A stretch of 64,000 nt of DNA from Frondihabitans sucicola (GCF_030296615.1 NZ_AP027732.1:3105042-3169041), one strand, 5' to 3'; shown: positions 9,174 to 18,603, numbered from the stretch's first letter. The notes: generated from the sequence alone by a model not told the origin. Made by a program: numbers and translations.

Positions 9174-9195
9174 CCCGACTCGACACGCGTCGAGA

Positions 9196-9231
9196 CAGCG
9201 GCCGCCAGACGTAACAGTCAGGCGGCCGCTG
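9196..9231 (+). terminator. Terminator-like hairpin between metY and metX
   Basis: CAGCGGCCGCC at 9196-9206 pairs perfectly with GGCGGCCGCTG at 9221-9231 around a 14-nt loop. CTCTTTGTT follows. It lies inside the gap between two genes of one pathway, so it may reduce metX relative to metY rather than end an operon completely. Confidence 0.65.
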
Positions 9232-9256
9232 CTCTTTGTTGCCATGCTTGGAGCAA

Positions 9257-10461
9257 ATGGACTGGCAGACGACACCCGAAGACACCGTTCCCTCGAGCGT
9301 CGTCACCGACAAGGCGCGCCAGACCCTGCTGGGCAAACCGCCCGTGACGGGAGCCTGGCGGGAGGGCGATCCGGTCGGTGACCGGCAGTTCGTGACGATC
9401 GACGATCTGCGGCTCGAGAGCGGCGAGATCCTGCCCCATCCCCGAATCGCGTACGAGACGTTCGGGGAGCGCGCGGCCGACGACTCGAACGTCGTCATCG
9501 TCCTCCACGCCCTCACGGGCGACAGCCACCTGACAGGGCCGGCCGGCGCCGGTCACACGACGGCCGGCTGGTGGCCGGGCATCGTCGGCCCCGGGCTCGC
9601 CGTCGACACCGATCGCTGGTTCGTCGTCGCCCCGAACATGCTCGGCGGCTGCCAGGGGACGACCGGGCCGGCCTCCTCGCGCCCGACGGCGTCGAGTGGG
9701 GATCGCGGTTTCCCCACCTCACCATCCGCGACCAGGTCGAAGCCCAGGCCCGGTTCGCCGACGCTCTCGGCATCGCCCGCTTCGCCGCCGTGATCGGCGG
9801 CTCGATGGGCGGCATGCACGCCCTCGAGTGGGCCGTGTCGCACCCCGCCAGGGTCGAGCGGCTCGCCGCGCTGTCGACGACGGCGTTCTCCAGCGCCGAC
9901 CAGATCGCCCTCAACACCGTTCAGATCGAGGCGATCCACATGGATCCCGGTTTCACGGAGGGGCAGTACTACGACGCTGCCGACGGAGAGGGTCCGTACC
10001 GCGGCCTCGCGCTGGCGCGCCGCATGGCCCTGTTGAACTACCGCTCGCCCGACGAGCTCAACGCCCGCTTCGGGCGCACCTGGCAGTCGGAACTCTCCCC
10101 GCTGACCGGACGCGGGCGGTTCGCCGTGGCGAGCTACCTCGATTTCCACGGCAACAAGTTCACGCGGCGTTTCGATGCGAACAGCTACATCACGCTCGCG
10201 CGCGCCATGAACTCCCACGACATCGGTCGGGATCGCGGCGGAGTGTCGTCCGCTCTCCAGCGTGTCACGGCCCGCGCGCTCATCCTCGGAATCGACAGCG
10301 ACCGCCTGTTCCCGCCCGACGACCAGCGCCTCATCGCCGACGGACTCCGCCCCTCGTCGGCGGAGGAGGCGGTCGTGATCGACAGCGAGTTCGGACATGA
10401 CGGATTCCTGATCGAGAACGAGACCGTCGGGCGCCACCTCCAGGCCCTGCTCGAAAGCTGA
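9257..10461 (+). CDS. metX: Homoserine O-acetyltransferase, frameshifted
   Basis: Alpha/beta-hydrolase-fold enzyme that acetylates homoserine with acetyl-CoA in methionine synthesis, next to metY. The catalytic triad is present: Ser in GGSMGGMHALEW, Asp in GIDSDRLFPPDDQ and His in FGHDGFL. HALTGDSH and PNMLGGCQGTTGP are further family motifs. The frame breaks near 9672-9676. One extra C would turn GPASS into GPASLAPDGVEWGSRFP, the expected junction. About 401 residues when joined, which is normal for MetX. The ATG at 9257 is chosen because GGAG lies just upstream; a TTG at 9236 is in frame but unlikely. Confidence 0.88.
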
Positions 10462-10568
10462 AACTGCCTCGCTACCCGCGCGCCGCGCCCCTCGGACGGG
10501 GGCACTTTGTGGAACGATGGGTCTAGGCGCTTTGTCGAGCACCTTCTCCCGACCATCCTTGGACTCGC

Positions 10569-11720
10569 ATGGACCTCTTCGCCCAGGAGCGTGATCGCCT
10601 CCTCCGGACGACGACACGTTTCCTCGGAATCGCGTGCACCGCGGTCTCCCTGGTCGCGCTGAGCTTCCCCGGCGTCACCGACCTTCCCCGCCAGGCGATC
10701 GTCGATGTCGTGAGCCTCGTCATGATCGCGATGCTCGTCATGATCGGGCGCAGCGGCAACCTGCTGTGGCTCGTGCTCGGGATGGCGGCCGGCATCGTCG
10801 CCGGCGGCGTCGCTCTGGTCCCCGGAGGCATCGACGGCCCGCTCGCGACCGCCGTCATCCCTCTGGTCGGCGGTGCCGTGGCGTCCTTCGCGCTCCTGCT
10901 GTCCTCGTCGGTCAAGCGGGTCGTCCTCGCCGCGGTGGCCGCCGCCCTCGTCCTCGCCGAGGTGGTGGTCGGCACCGGCACGATCCTGAACGTCCAGGTC
11001 GCCGCCGTCCTGCTCGGCTGGGTCCTGTGCTTCGTCGCCGGCTTCTGGATCGGCAACAGCGTTCCCCGCGCCGCCCGGCGCATCTACTCCATCGGCAACG
11101 CCCACCGCGCCGAGCGTCAGGCCTCCGAGACGGAGGCGCAGCGTCGGCAGGGTGCCCGGCTGCTCCACGACACCGTCCTCGCGACGCTCACCCTCCTGGC
11201 CCACTCCGGTTTCGGAGTCACACCGGACGCCCTCCGCGCCCAGGCCGCCGAAGACGCGCGCCTGCTGCGCCACCTCCGGCTCGGCTCGACCCCGCAGCCC
11301 CAGTCGTCCGGCGACTACAACCTCGACACGACCGAGGAGAGCCCGCTGGGCCAGACGCTCGAGTCGGTCAAGCAGCGCTTCGGCAGGATGGGTCTCGAGG
11401 TCAGCTGGCACGGCACCGGTCAGGTGCTGCTCCCGACCCACGTGCTCGACGCCTTCCTGCTCGCCCTGGCCGAGTGCCTCGAGAACGTCCGCCGTCATGC
11501 GGGGGTCACCGAGGCGCACGTCACGATCATCCACGACGAGAAGATGGTGCGGGCCATGGTCACGGACGCCGGCGTCGGCTTCGAACTCGACGGCATCTCC
11601 GAAGAGCGGCTCGGCTTCAAAGAGAGCGTCGTCAACCGCCTCCGCGAGGTCGGTGGCGGCGCGCGCCTGTTCTCGGCGCCGGGAGCCGGCACGACCGTCG
11701 TGCTGGAGGCACCGCGATGA
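10569..11720 (+). CDS. Membrane sensor histidine kinase
   Basis: A 383-residue protein with about five to six membrane helices in residues 15-165 and no sizeable external domain. A linker helix leads to RLLHDTVLATLTLLA, where His200 is the likely phospho-acceptor, as in HisKA_3/NarX-type kinases. The ATPase part has an N-box-like ALAECLENVRRHAG, a G box VTDAGVGFEL and a final GAGTTVVLEAPR. It should autophosphorylate and pass phosphate to the LuxR-type regulator two genes downstream. The middle gene encodes a second membrane protein, so the three genes look like one signalling operon. The stimulus is unknown. Confidence 0.82.
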   Translation: MDLFAQERDRLLRTTTRFLGIACTAVSLVALSFPGVTDLPRQAIVDVVSLVMIAMLVMIGRSGNLLWLVLGMAAGIVAGGVALVPGGIDGPLATAVIPLVGGAVASFALLLSSSVKRVVLAAVAAALVLAEVVVGTGTILNVQVAAVLLGWVLCFVAGFWIGNSVPRAARRIYSIGNAHRAERQASETEAQRRQGARLLHDTVLATLTLLAHSGFGVTPDALRAQAAEDARLLRHLRLGSTPQPQSSGDYNLDTTEESPLGQTLESVKQRFGRMGLEVSWHGTGQVLLPTHVLDAFLLALAECLENVRRHAGVTEAHVTIIHDEKMVRAMVTDAGVGFELDGISEERLGFKESVVNRLREVGGGARLFSAPGAGTTVVLEAPR

Positions 11721-11745
11721 GCGCAGCTAGCCGGAGGGTCACCGC

Positions 11746-13000
11746 ATGAGCATCGACGAGAACACCCTCGGCGTCCCTCGACACCGCCGCGCCGCCCGGG
11801 GTCTCCCCACCTCCTCCACCGGCGCCCGATCCCTCCGCCAGGCTCAGCAGGCCGGAGCGACCCTCGGCACCGGCTACCTCGGGATGGGCGCGGCCGCCGT
11901 CGCCGCGGTCCAGGCGATCTACGGGTTGATCTTCTTCCTCGTGCACCTGTCGCAGTACCCGGTCGCCGCCCCCGCGATCGTCGCCTGGCTGATCTACCTG
12001 GCTGCCTTCATCGGCGTCGTGACGCTCGTCGCCATCCAGGGCGAGCGCCTCACCGGCGTCGTCATGATCGTGCTCTGCGCCGCCCTCGCGCTCGTCGTGG
12101 TCCTCGACTTCGTCGCGATCTGGCCGCTGCACAACATCGGCGCCTTCGCCACGGCGAGCGTGTCGGTCGGCTTCGGCCTGCTGCCGCTGGTGACGCTCCG
12201 GCCGGCCCGCGAGCTCGTCGTTGCCGCGGCGATCCTGCTCATCGTCTTCGTCGTGGCGGTGATCCTGACGACACCTCTCAATCGGGAGACCTTCCCCCAG
12301 CAGATGTCGGTCATCGCCATCGCGATCCTCCCCTCGGCCGTCGCCATCTACGCCGTGCAGCGCTTCCGGCACATGGTGCAGATCGAGCTCGACCGCGTGC
12401 TCGTCCAGTCGACGGTCACCCAGCCCCGCTTCGCCGTGGGCATGCTGGCCAGCGACGAGCTGGCCCGCCTCGACCTCGCAGCCGAGAAGCTGCTCGACGG
12501 CGTCGCGACCGGCGACGTCCCCTCCCCTCGAACCCGCCGTCGCCTCCACCGCGGCGTCGCTGGCCACCGAGCTGCGGCTGCACCTCATCGAGGGCCGCCG
12601 CGAGACCTGGCTGTATCACGCGGTCACCGAGTCCGAATACCTCGGCCGCGCCGTCAAACTGGCCGATCCGTCGTCGCTCGCCGGGCTCCTCACCCCCGAG
12701 CAGCGCGACGGCCTCCTGCAGGCCGTCTGGCTCCTGCTCGGCGACCGCCGCACGCGAGCGGCAGGCACGAGCATCACCCTGACCCTCGGTCCGATCGCCA
12801 CGTCGAACTCGATCGCCTCGCTCGCCGGGCGCACCGTCGAGGTTCCCGTCGACGTGACTTCGACCGGTATCCGCCGCAACCGCGTGACCCCGGCCACCTG
12901 GAGCGCCCTCGGCCGCGTGGGCGAATTCCAGGCCTCCACGCAGCAGGGCAGTTTGCGGCTCGCCATCCGTTGTTCCGTCGACAACCCCGCCGACTCGTAG
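11746..13000 (+). CDS. Polytopic membrane protein of a signalling operon, frameshifted
   Basis: Lies between a histidine kinase and its likely response regulator. Residues 45-205 contain about six hydrophobic segments. A cytoplasmic region of about 200 residues follows, with helical AASLATELRLHLIEGRRETW and LLTPEQRDGLLQAVWLLLGD. The layout resembles a histidine kinase (membrane block, paired helices, C-terminal domain), but I see neither a clear phospho-acceptor His motif nor an ATP-binding G box. It may therefore be a degenerate kinase or sensor partner. The frame breaks at CCCC 12524-12527. One extra C gives DVPSPLEPAVAST and carries the frame to TAG at 12998-13000, 418 residues in all. A start ATG at 11746 follows GGAGGGT. 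Confidence 0.7.
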
Positions 13001-13034
13001 CATTAGCCAAATCCTCATCGAAAGAGAGACACCC

Positions 13035-13712
13035 GTGCCTGACTCCGAAGGACGCATTCGCCTCGCCCTCGTCGACGACCACAAGATGCTGCTCGGTGCC
13101 CTCAGCGAGTGGATCCGCGGCGCTGCCAGCGACATCTCCATGGTCGCAGCGGTCGCGTCGTGGCCCGAGTTGCTGACGCACCCCGAGTTCCCCGTCGACG
13201 TGGTCCTGCTCGACCTCGACCTCAAAGACAACCTGCCGATCTCGCTGAAGATCTCGACGCTCAAGACGGCCGGAGTGAAGACCGTGCTGATGAGCACGTA
13301 CTCCGAGCCGAACGTGGTCCGCGAGGCCCTCGCGGCCGGAGCCCTGGGCTACCTGGTCAAGAGCGAGGACGCCGAGATGATCGTGGAGGCGATCCGCAGC
13401 GCCTCCAACGGCGAGTCGTACATCTCGGCCGAACTCGACCTGGCGCTCAATGCCGCCGAGGTCGGCGGCGTGCCGAAGCTCTCCGCGCAGGAGCGCCGCG
13501 TGATGGCGCTGTACGGCGGCGGCGAGCCGGTCAAGGCCGTCGCCTACCAGCTCGGCATCTCCGAAGAGACGGCGAAGTCGTACCTCAAGCGCATCCGCGA
13601 GAAGTACCGCGTCGCCGGCTACGACGTCGGCACGAAGGTGGCCTTGCGGAAGCGCGCCATCCAAGACGGCATCCTGCTGCAGACCGACGACGCCGGCCCC
13701 TCCGGCTTCTAG
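13035..13712 (+). CDS. NarL/LuxR-family response regulator
   Basis: A 225-residue regulator. The receiver domain has acidic residues LVDDHKML, the phospho-acceptor Asp60 (VVLLDLDLKDN), Thr/Ser region VLMSTYSE and the conserved Lys in GYLVKSEDAE. The C-terminal half is a LuxR-type helix-turn-helix (SAQERRVMALY...AYQLGISEETAKSYLKRIREKY). It lies 34 nt after the membrane partner gene and is the natural target of the kinase at 10569-11720. The GTG start is preceded by AAGAGAGA. A palindromic element lies between its end and the converging MFS gene. Confidence 0.9.
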   Translation: MPDSEGRIRLALVDDHKMLLGALSEWIRGAASDISMVAAVASWPELLTHPEFPVDVVLLDLDLKDNLPISLKISTLKTAGVKTVLMSTYSEPNVVREALAAGALGYLVKSEDAEMIVEAIRSASNGESYISAELDLALNAAEVGGVPKLSAQERRVMALYGGGEPVKAVAYQLGISEETAKSYLKRIREKYRVAGYDVGTKVALRKRAIQDGILLQTDDAGPSGF

Positions 13713-13745
13713 GCGTCGCCGCTGCCAGACCCCGCTTTCTGCCCG

Positions 13746-13807
13746 ACCCCCGCATTCTGCACGTCGCTCTCGTCCGCGGACCGGTGCGAAGCACCGAAAG
13801 CGGGGGT
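13746..13807. repeat. Palindromic intergenic element, family A, copy 1
   Basis: A 62-bp unit: arm ACCCCCGC (13746-13753), 15 nt, core CTCGTCCGCGGAC (13769-13781), 18 nt, arm GCGGGGGT (13800-13807). Copy 2 at 20389-20450 has identical arms, core and spacing while the rest differs. Both lie between the ends of converging genes. A partial near-duplicate of the left arm (GACCCCGCTTTCTGC, from 13728) sits just before it. A role as a bidirectional terminator or a dispersed palindromic repeat is possible. Confidence 0.7.
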
Positions 13808-13827
13808 TCCGGTCGTGGCGACGGCGA

Positions 13828-15117
13828 CTACGCCGGGATGGTCCGGATCTCGCGGGTGTCCGACGGCACCGGCTCGCCGCGCGCCGCCTGCCGACGCTGC
13901 ACCGCGTAACTCACGAAGGTCAGGATCACGCCGAAGACGGCCAGGATCACGCCCACCCACGCGGGAGCGGCGAACCCGAGCCCCGCGGCGATCACGGCGC
14001 CGCCGAGGTACGCGCCCAGGCTGTTGCCGAGGTTGAAGGCCGAGTGGTTGAGGGCTGCCGCGATGACGGTGCTGTCGCCGGCGACCTCCATGAGCCGGGT
14101 CTGGATCGCCGGGCTGATCATGGACGACGTCAGACCGAGCAGGAACGCGAAGAAGAAGATCCCGACGATGAGGTGCGCCGTGAGGCCGTAACCGGCCAAC
14201 GCCAGGAGCAGGCCGGCGAAGCCGAACATCAGGGTGCGGCGGATGCTCTTGTCGGCACCCCAGCCGCCCAGGAGGTTGCCGATGGTCATCCCGATGCCGA
14301 CCCCGACCAGCACGAAGGGCACCAGCGACTCGGAGTAGCCGGCTCCCTGCGTCACAGCCGTCGCCACGTAGCTGTACACGGCGAAGAACCCGCCGAAGCC
14401 GATCGCGCCGATCCCCATGACCAGCCACACCTGCGGCTTGGTGAACGCCTGCAGTTCACGCTTGATCGACGCGCCCTCCGCCGCCGCCTGGTGCGGTAGG
14501 GCCAGCCCCACGGCGAGGAAGGTCAACGCGAACAGGGCCGCGACGGCGACGTAGGCGACGCGCCAGCCCGCCACCTGGCCGAGGAACGTGATGAGGGGCA
14601 CCCCGACGATATTGGCGATGGTGAGCCCGGCGAAGACGAACGCAACGCCCTTGCCCCGGTTTCCCGGCCCCATCAGCGAACCCGCGGCGATCGACGCGAC
14701 GCCGAAGTAGGCGCCGTGGGGCAGCCCGGCCGCGAATCGCGCGAGCAGCACGAGCCCGAAGCTGGGCAGGATCGCAGACGCCAGCGTTCCGACGACGAAG
14801 GCCGCGAGCAGGATCAGCAGGAGCTTCTTGCGCGGAACCCTCGACGTGGTCGCCGCGATCGTCGGGGCTCCCACCACGACACCCAGCGCGTAGGCGCTGA
14901 TCAGCATGCCCGCGTGCGCCGTCGCGCCGTCGGCCGACTGCGAGTACGCCGCCGGCAGGAGATCGCGAGCGATGTTGGGGAGCAGTCCCATCGCGACGAA
15001 CTCGGTCGTGCCGATGGCGAAACCGCCGAGAGCGAGCGAGATCAGCGCGAGGCGCCGGCGGCGGGCGGAGAGGAGGGCACGGCGGGACCATTCGTCGGAG
15101 AGAGGATTACGGCTCAC
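13828..15117 (-). CDS. MFS transporter (AraJ/DHA1-type efflux permease)
   Basis: A 429-residue protein with about 12 hydrophobic segments. ALGGFAIGTTEFVAMGLLPNIA is the typical first helix of AraJ/PbuE-type DHA1 transporters, and LARFAAGLPHGAYFGVAS marks helix 4. Such proteins export small molecules or drugs, or arabinose-like sugars, by proton antiport; the substrate cannot be deduced. The start is a GTG at 15117 with a weak upstream signal. It stands alone, converging with the response regulator gene. Confidence 0.85.
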   Translation of the reverse strand: MSRNPLSDEWSRRALLSARRRRLALISLALGGFAIGTTEFVAMGLLPNIARDLLPAAYSQSADGATAHAGMLISAYALGVVVGAPTIAATTSRVPRKKLLLILLAAFVVGTLASAILPSFGLVLLARFAAGLPHGAYFGVASIAAGSLMGPGNRGKGVAFVFAGLTIANIVGVPLITFLGQVAGWRVAYVAVAALFALTFLAVGLALPHQAAAEGASIKRELQAFTKPQVWLVMGIGAIGFGGFFAVYSYVATAVTQGAGYSESLVPFVLVGVGIGMTIGNLLGGWGADKSIRRTLMFGFAGLLLALAGYGLTAHLIVGIFFFAFLLGLTSSMISPAIQTRLMEVAGDSTVIAAALNHSAFNLGNSLGAYLGGAVIAAGLGFAAPAWVGVILAVFGVILTFVSYAVQRRQAARGEPVPSDTREIRTIPA

Positions 15118-15267
15118 CGTCGAGTCGCGCGGGTCTGCTCCGCATCGCGGAACTCACGGTCAATCCTAGGTCTGATGCGGCGCCTCGTCGTGCCCGGGCA
15201 CGCCCTGTCGGCGTTCCGGCTCACAGCCGCCGACGGGGGCCGGCACCGGCACGCAGGCAGCCGGCGA

Positions 15268-15582
15268 CTACGCATCGCCGAGCGCCCGCTCGAGGCGCTC
15301 GATCTTTCCGTCGAGCTCGCCGGTGTGACCGGGGCGGATATCGGCCTTCAGCACGAGCGAGACCCGGCGGCCGAACGGTGCGACAGCCTCCGTGGCGGCC
15401 TTGACGACAGCCATCACGTCGTCCCACTCGCCCTCGATCTCCGTGAACATGGACGACGTGCGGTTGGGGAGCCCCGAGTCGCGCACGACCTTGACGGCTG
15501 CCGCGACGGCGGTGTGGACGGAATCGGGCTCGCTGCCGGCGGGCGGGCCACCGCTGGGAGAAACGCTGAAGGCGACGATCAT
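15268..15582 (-). CDS. Thiamine-binding protein (YkoF/MTH1187 family)
   Basis: A 104-residue protein of the PF01910 type: MIVAFSVSPSG at the start, HTAVAAAVKVVRDSGL in the first helix, SSMFTEIEGEWDDVMAVVKAATEAV in the middle and SLVLKADIRPG near the end. Family members are small ferredoxin-like cytoplasmic proteins that bind thiamine or related ligands; some form tetramers. The ATG overlaps the stop of the upstream glycosyltransferase gene (ATGA), giving a two-gene unit. No functional link between the two products is obvious. Confidence 0.82.
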   Translation of the reverse strand: MIVAFSVSPSGGPPAGSEPDSVHTAVAAAVKVVRDSGLPNRTSSMFTEIEGEWDDVMAVVKAATEAVAPFGRRVSLVLKADIRPGHTGELDGKIERLERALGDA

Positions 15583-16934
15583 GCGTCAATCCTTCCACCG
15601 CGGCGACGACCCTGCGCGCGAACGCCAGCGGAATGCGCCTCGGCGACGTCCGCTGTCGCCGCCTCGCCCGACTCCTCGCCCCGCGCGAGCCCGCGACCCC
15701 GTGGTCGCGCCTCGGCCGTGTCGGCGCCCGCCCGTCCGGCGGCGACGACTCGTACCAGGGCCACCACCAGGAGCGCGACGAGCAGCCCGTTCCGGACCGT
15801 GATCAGGACGACCATCCACCGGTCGGCCAACACGAGGGCGTCGTACCCCCACGGGTAGACGACCTGGGTCAGCGCGGCGATCACGGAGACCAGGATCGCG
15901 GGGGCCACGAACGCGCGGGCACCCCCGCGGGCGAGCACGAGGCCCAGGACCACCGGGACCGCCAGCCATCCCTCGTACTGCGGCGATCCCACCTTGTTCG
16001 TCACGATGAAGGCGGTCGTGAGCGCGAGGCCCAGCGGGGCGAGCAGGTGCGAAGCGGGAACTCCGCGACGCGAGGCCCAGACGCCGAGGAGGACGATGCC
16101 GAGGAAGACCACGGCCATGACAGCAGTCATCGCGTTCGCCGCGACGGAGACGCCCGGCCCCGAGACCTGGTACGTCAGGAGCGTCTGGTCGAACGCCGTC
16201 GACACTCCCGACACCCCGAGGGCTTCGAGCCACAGCCAGAACGTCGTCACGGGCGCCTCGATCTGGAGGCCTCGGCCCGTCTGCTGCCCGACGAATCCCG
16301 TGATCGCCGCCCAATTCCCTCCGACGAAGAACGCAACGAGCACCACCACGACACTCGTGCCGACAGCGCCGGCCGCGACGTCGATCCGGCGGCGTGCGGC
16401 GATCAGCAGAGCGAGCAGCAGGGCCGCCGGCCAGACCTTGATCCAGGTCGCGAGGGCGAGCAGGATCCCGGCCACCAGCGGTCGACGAGACACGACCAGC
16501 ACCCCGGCCATGGCGATCGGAATCGTGATGCTGTCGATCCTGCCGACCGCGATCGGCCCGAGCAGCACGAGGAACGCCAGCCACCACCACCCGACGGCCC
16601 GGAAGCGCGTGCCGCCGCGGGTGAGAAGCGCGAGCGCTCCCGCGTCGAGCAGGGCGACGAGAAGCAGCCAGACCACCGAGTAGTGCACGAAACCGGCGAC
16701 CGCGGCCAGCAGCATCGGCAGCAGCGCGACGGTCGGGTACACCCAGACCCGGTCGAGACCCACCCAGCCGAGCCCGTGGGCTCCGTCGAAGATCCAGTCG
16801 CGGTAGACGGTCGAGACGTCGTTGAGCGGTGTGTGCGGGCCGTGGAGCACGGCGACCGACAGCCAGAGGTGCACCACGACGAAGGCGAGCCACAGGGCGG
16901 CGGCCCGCACGACGGTCGAGCGGGCGAAGGGCAT
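15579..16934 (-). CDS. GT87-like polytopic membrane glycosyltransferase
   Basis: About 451 residues with ten or more hydrophobic segments. PFARSTVVRAAALWLAF starts the first helix. An external-loop segment PHTPLNDVSTVYRDWIFDG and repeated W/P-rich loops resemble polyprenol-phosphate-mannose-dependent mannosyltransferases (GT87/DUF2029), which build cell-wall mannans or lipoglycans in actinobacteria. The C-terminal 60 residues are polar and rich in R, A and E. The ATG at 16934 is chosen over upstream in-frame starts because a TACCCT hexamer precedes it by 7 nt. The exact acceptor is unknown. Confidence 0.72.
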   Translation of the reverse strand: MPFARSTVVRAAALWLAFVVVHLWLSVAVLHGPHTPLNDVSTVYRDWIFDGAHGLGWVGLDRVWVYPTVALLPMLLAAVAGFVHYSVVWLLLVALLDAGALALLTRGGTRFRAVGWWWLAFLVLLGPIAVGRIDSITIPIAMAGVLVVSRRPLVAGILLALATWIKVWPAALLLALLIAARRRIDVAAGAVGTSVVVVLVAFFVGGNWAAITGFVGQQTGRGLQIEAPVTTFWLWLEALGVSGVSTAFDQTLLTYQVSGPGVSVAANAMTAVMAVVFLGIVLLGVWASRRGVPASHLLAPLGLALTTAFIVTNKVGSPQYEGWLAVPVVLGLVLARGGARAFVAPAILVSVIAALTQVVYPWGYDALVLADRWMVVLITVRNGLLVALLVVALVRVVAAGRAGADTAEARPRGRGLARGEESGEAATADVAEAHSAGVRAQGRRRGGRIDA

Positions 16935-16941
16935 GCGCACC

Positions 16942-16947
16942 AGGGTA
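16942..16947 (-). promoter_or_regulatory. Putative -10 box of the GT87-like gene (leaderless)
   Basis: Minus-strand TACCCT, 7-nt spacer, ATG at 16934. This hexamer favours that ATG over the longer reading frame, which would extend to 17087. Confidence 0.48.
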
Positions 16948-17016
16948 GCGGGCGCCACGGGATCCCCCGGCGCGGGCGAAGCCGCTCCCAGCCCCCGGCA
17001 AGGGTGACACGTCATC

Positions 17017-17715
17017 GTGGTGCTCGTGAAGAAGAAGACCGCCATCCTCCTCGGGGCCGGAATCGCCGTCGTCGTCCTCGGCACCACCGCGGCCGTCGCC
17101 GGGCCGATCTTCTACCGCGACGTCGTCGTCGGCACGCCCGACGCCGCTCCGACCGTCGCCGTCACACCCGGCACCTCGAGCCTCACCGGCACTCCGATCT
17201 CGGGGTCGTGGAGAGTCGCCTCGGGCAGCACGGCCGGCTACCGCGTCAAAGAGGTCCTGAACGGCACCGACGTCACCGTCGTCGGAAAGACCTCCAAGGT
17301 CTCCGGAACCGTGACCCTGGCCGACGACTCCATCACGGCGGCCGACATCACGGTCGCCGTGGCCGACATCGCAACCGACAGCGGCAGTCGAGACGAATAC
17401 TTCCGCACGTCGGCGCTCGAGACGGACATCTACCCCGACGCCACGTTCCGGCTCTCCTCCCCCGTCGCGGCGACTCGCCTCAGCTCGGGCAAGGTCACGG
17501 CGTTCACGGCGACCGGCAACCTCACCCTTCACGGCGTCACGAAGAGGGTCACGGTGCCGATGAAGGCAGCGCTGTCCGGTGACGGAGCCGAGGTGAGCGG
17601 GTCGATCCCGGTGACGTTCTCCGACTACAAGGTCGCCGCACCGAGCCTCGGCTTCGTCACCGTGCAGAAGCAGGGCGCGGTCGAGTTCCTGGTCAAGGCC
17701 GCACCGGCCTCCTGA
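17017..17715 (+). CDS. YceI family protein, membrane anchored
   Basis: About 232 residues. An N-terminal helix (KKTAILLGAGIAVVVLG...AGPIFY) works as a signal or anchor, so the rest is external. The lipocalin-like YceI domain spans about residues 65-230, starting ISGSWRVASGSTAGYRVKE and including DSGSRDEYFRTSALETDIYPDATF and GNLTLHGVTKRV. YceI proteins bind isoprenoid-type lipids; physiological roles remain loosely defined. The start could be any of the GTG codons at 17017, 17020 or 17026. It diverges from the GT87-like gene and nearly touches nnrD, which converges on it. Confidence 0.85.
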   Translation: MVLVKKKTAILLGAGIAVVVLGTTAAVAGPIFYRDVVVGTPDAAPTVAVTPGTSSLTGTPISGSWRVASGSTAGYRVKEVLNGTDVTVVGKTSKVSGTVTLADDSITAADITVAVADIATDSGSRDEYFRTSALETDIYPDATFRLSSPVAATRLSSGKVTAFTATGNLTLHGVTKRVTVPMKAALSGDGAEVSGSIPVTFSDYKVAAPSLGFVTVQKQGAVEFLVKAAPAS

Positions 17716-17733
17716 TCGCGCGGCCCAGCCGCG

Positions 17734-18572
17734 TCACCCGTCGGCGAGCAGCGCGGCGATCGTCGGCGGCACGGCGTCGATCAGGCCGAGCACCGTGAGC
17801 GGGCCGCCCCCGATGCCCGGGCGGCGGCGAGGCCGTGCACGACGCTCGCCGTCGCGGCCAGCCGAGCCAGAGCATCCTGGTCGCCGTCGATCTCGTCGGT
17901 GTGCGTGGCGACGAGGGCCCCCAGGATCCCGCCCAGCGCGTCACCCGCCCCGGCCGTGGCGAGCCAGGACGGTGCGCTGGAGGCCACCAACCGCAACCCG
18001 CCGGGCGAGGCGACGTACGTGCGGTGTCCTTTCAGCAGGACCGTGACGCCCCACTCTTCCGCAGCACGCGCGGCGGCCGCAGCGGGATCGGCGGCGATGT
18101 CGTCCACCGACCGGCCGGACGCGCCGGCGAGTTCCCGGAAGTGCGGCGTCACGATGATCGGCGCATCCGTCTGCTCGCGGAGAGCCAGCGCACCGGCATC
18201 GAGAACAAGCGGCAGACCCGACTGCGCCGCCGAGCGGAAGCGGTCGGTCGTCACGCCGTCGAGGGTCGCCGGATCGATCCCGGAGCCGAGCAGCCAGGCC
18301 TGGACCCGCCCGGGACTCGTCACGGCTTCCGGCCGACGGTGCAGCACGAACGAGGCCGCTCGCTCGGGACCGAGGTAGCGGAGCATGCCGACGCCCGTGT
18401 GCAACGCGGCCTCGACGCCGAGGACTGCGGCACCCGGATACTGATCGGAGCCCGTGACCACGCCCAGAACGCCCCGACTGTACTTGTCGTCATCGTCGTC
18501 CGGGACGGCGATCCAGTCGGCCGCGTCCGCGGCGGCCCAGGGGACGTAGTTCAGCGGCACGGTGTCGGTCAT
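17734..18572 (-). CDS. nnrD: ADP-dependent NAD(P)H-hydrate dehydratase, frameshifted at 3' end
   Basis: Repairs damaged NADHX/NADPHX. Motifs: GVVTGSDQYPGAAVLGVEAAL near the start, LVLDAGAL in the centre and WLATAGAGDALGGILGAL, whose GAGD carries the catalytic Asp. The raw frame ends at 17781 with an atypical tail. One extra base in the C5 run at 17807-17811 would give ASGGGPLTVLGLIDAVPPTIAALLADG and a stop at 17734-17736, the normal family C-terminus. A GTG at 18581 is in frame, but the ATG at 18572 has a TATCGT hexamer 7 nt upstream. No fused epimerase domain is present. Divergent from the HAD gene. Confidence 0.85.
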
Positions 18573-18579
18573 GCGTTTC

Positions 18580-18585
18580 ACGATA
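18580..18585 (-). promoter_or_regulatory. Putative -10 box of nnrD (leaderless)
   Basis: Minus-strand TATCGT, 7-nt spacer, ATG at 18572. The -10 hexamer of the divergent HAD gene begins 13 bp away, so the two promoters are nearly back to back. Confidence 0.5.
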
Positions 18586-18597
18586 GGCGGCCACCGC

Positions 18598-18603
18598 TAG
18601 CGT
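18598..18603 (+). promoter_or_regulatory. Putative -10 box of the HAD phosphatase gene (leaderless)
   Basis: TAGCGT, 7-nt spacer GGGCTGC, ATG at 18611. An in-frame GTG at 18602 would lie inside this hexamer and is rejected as start. Confidence 0.5.
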
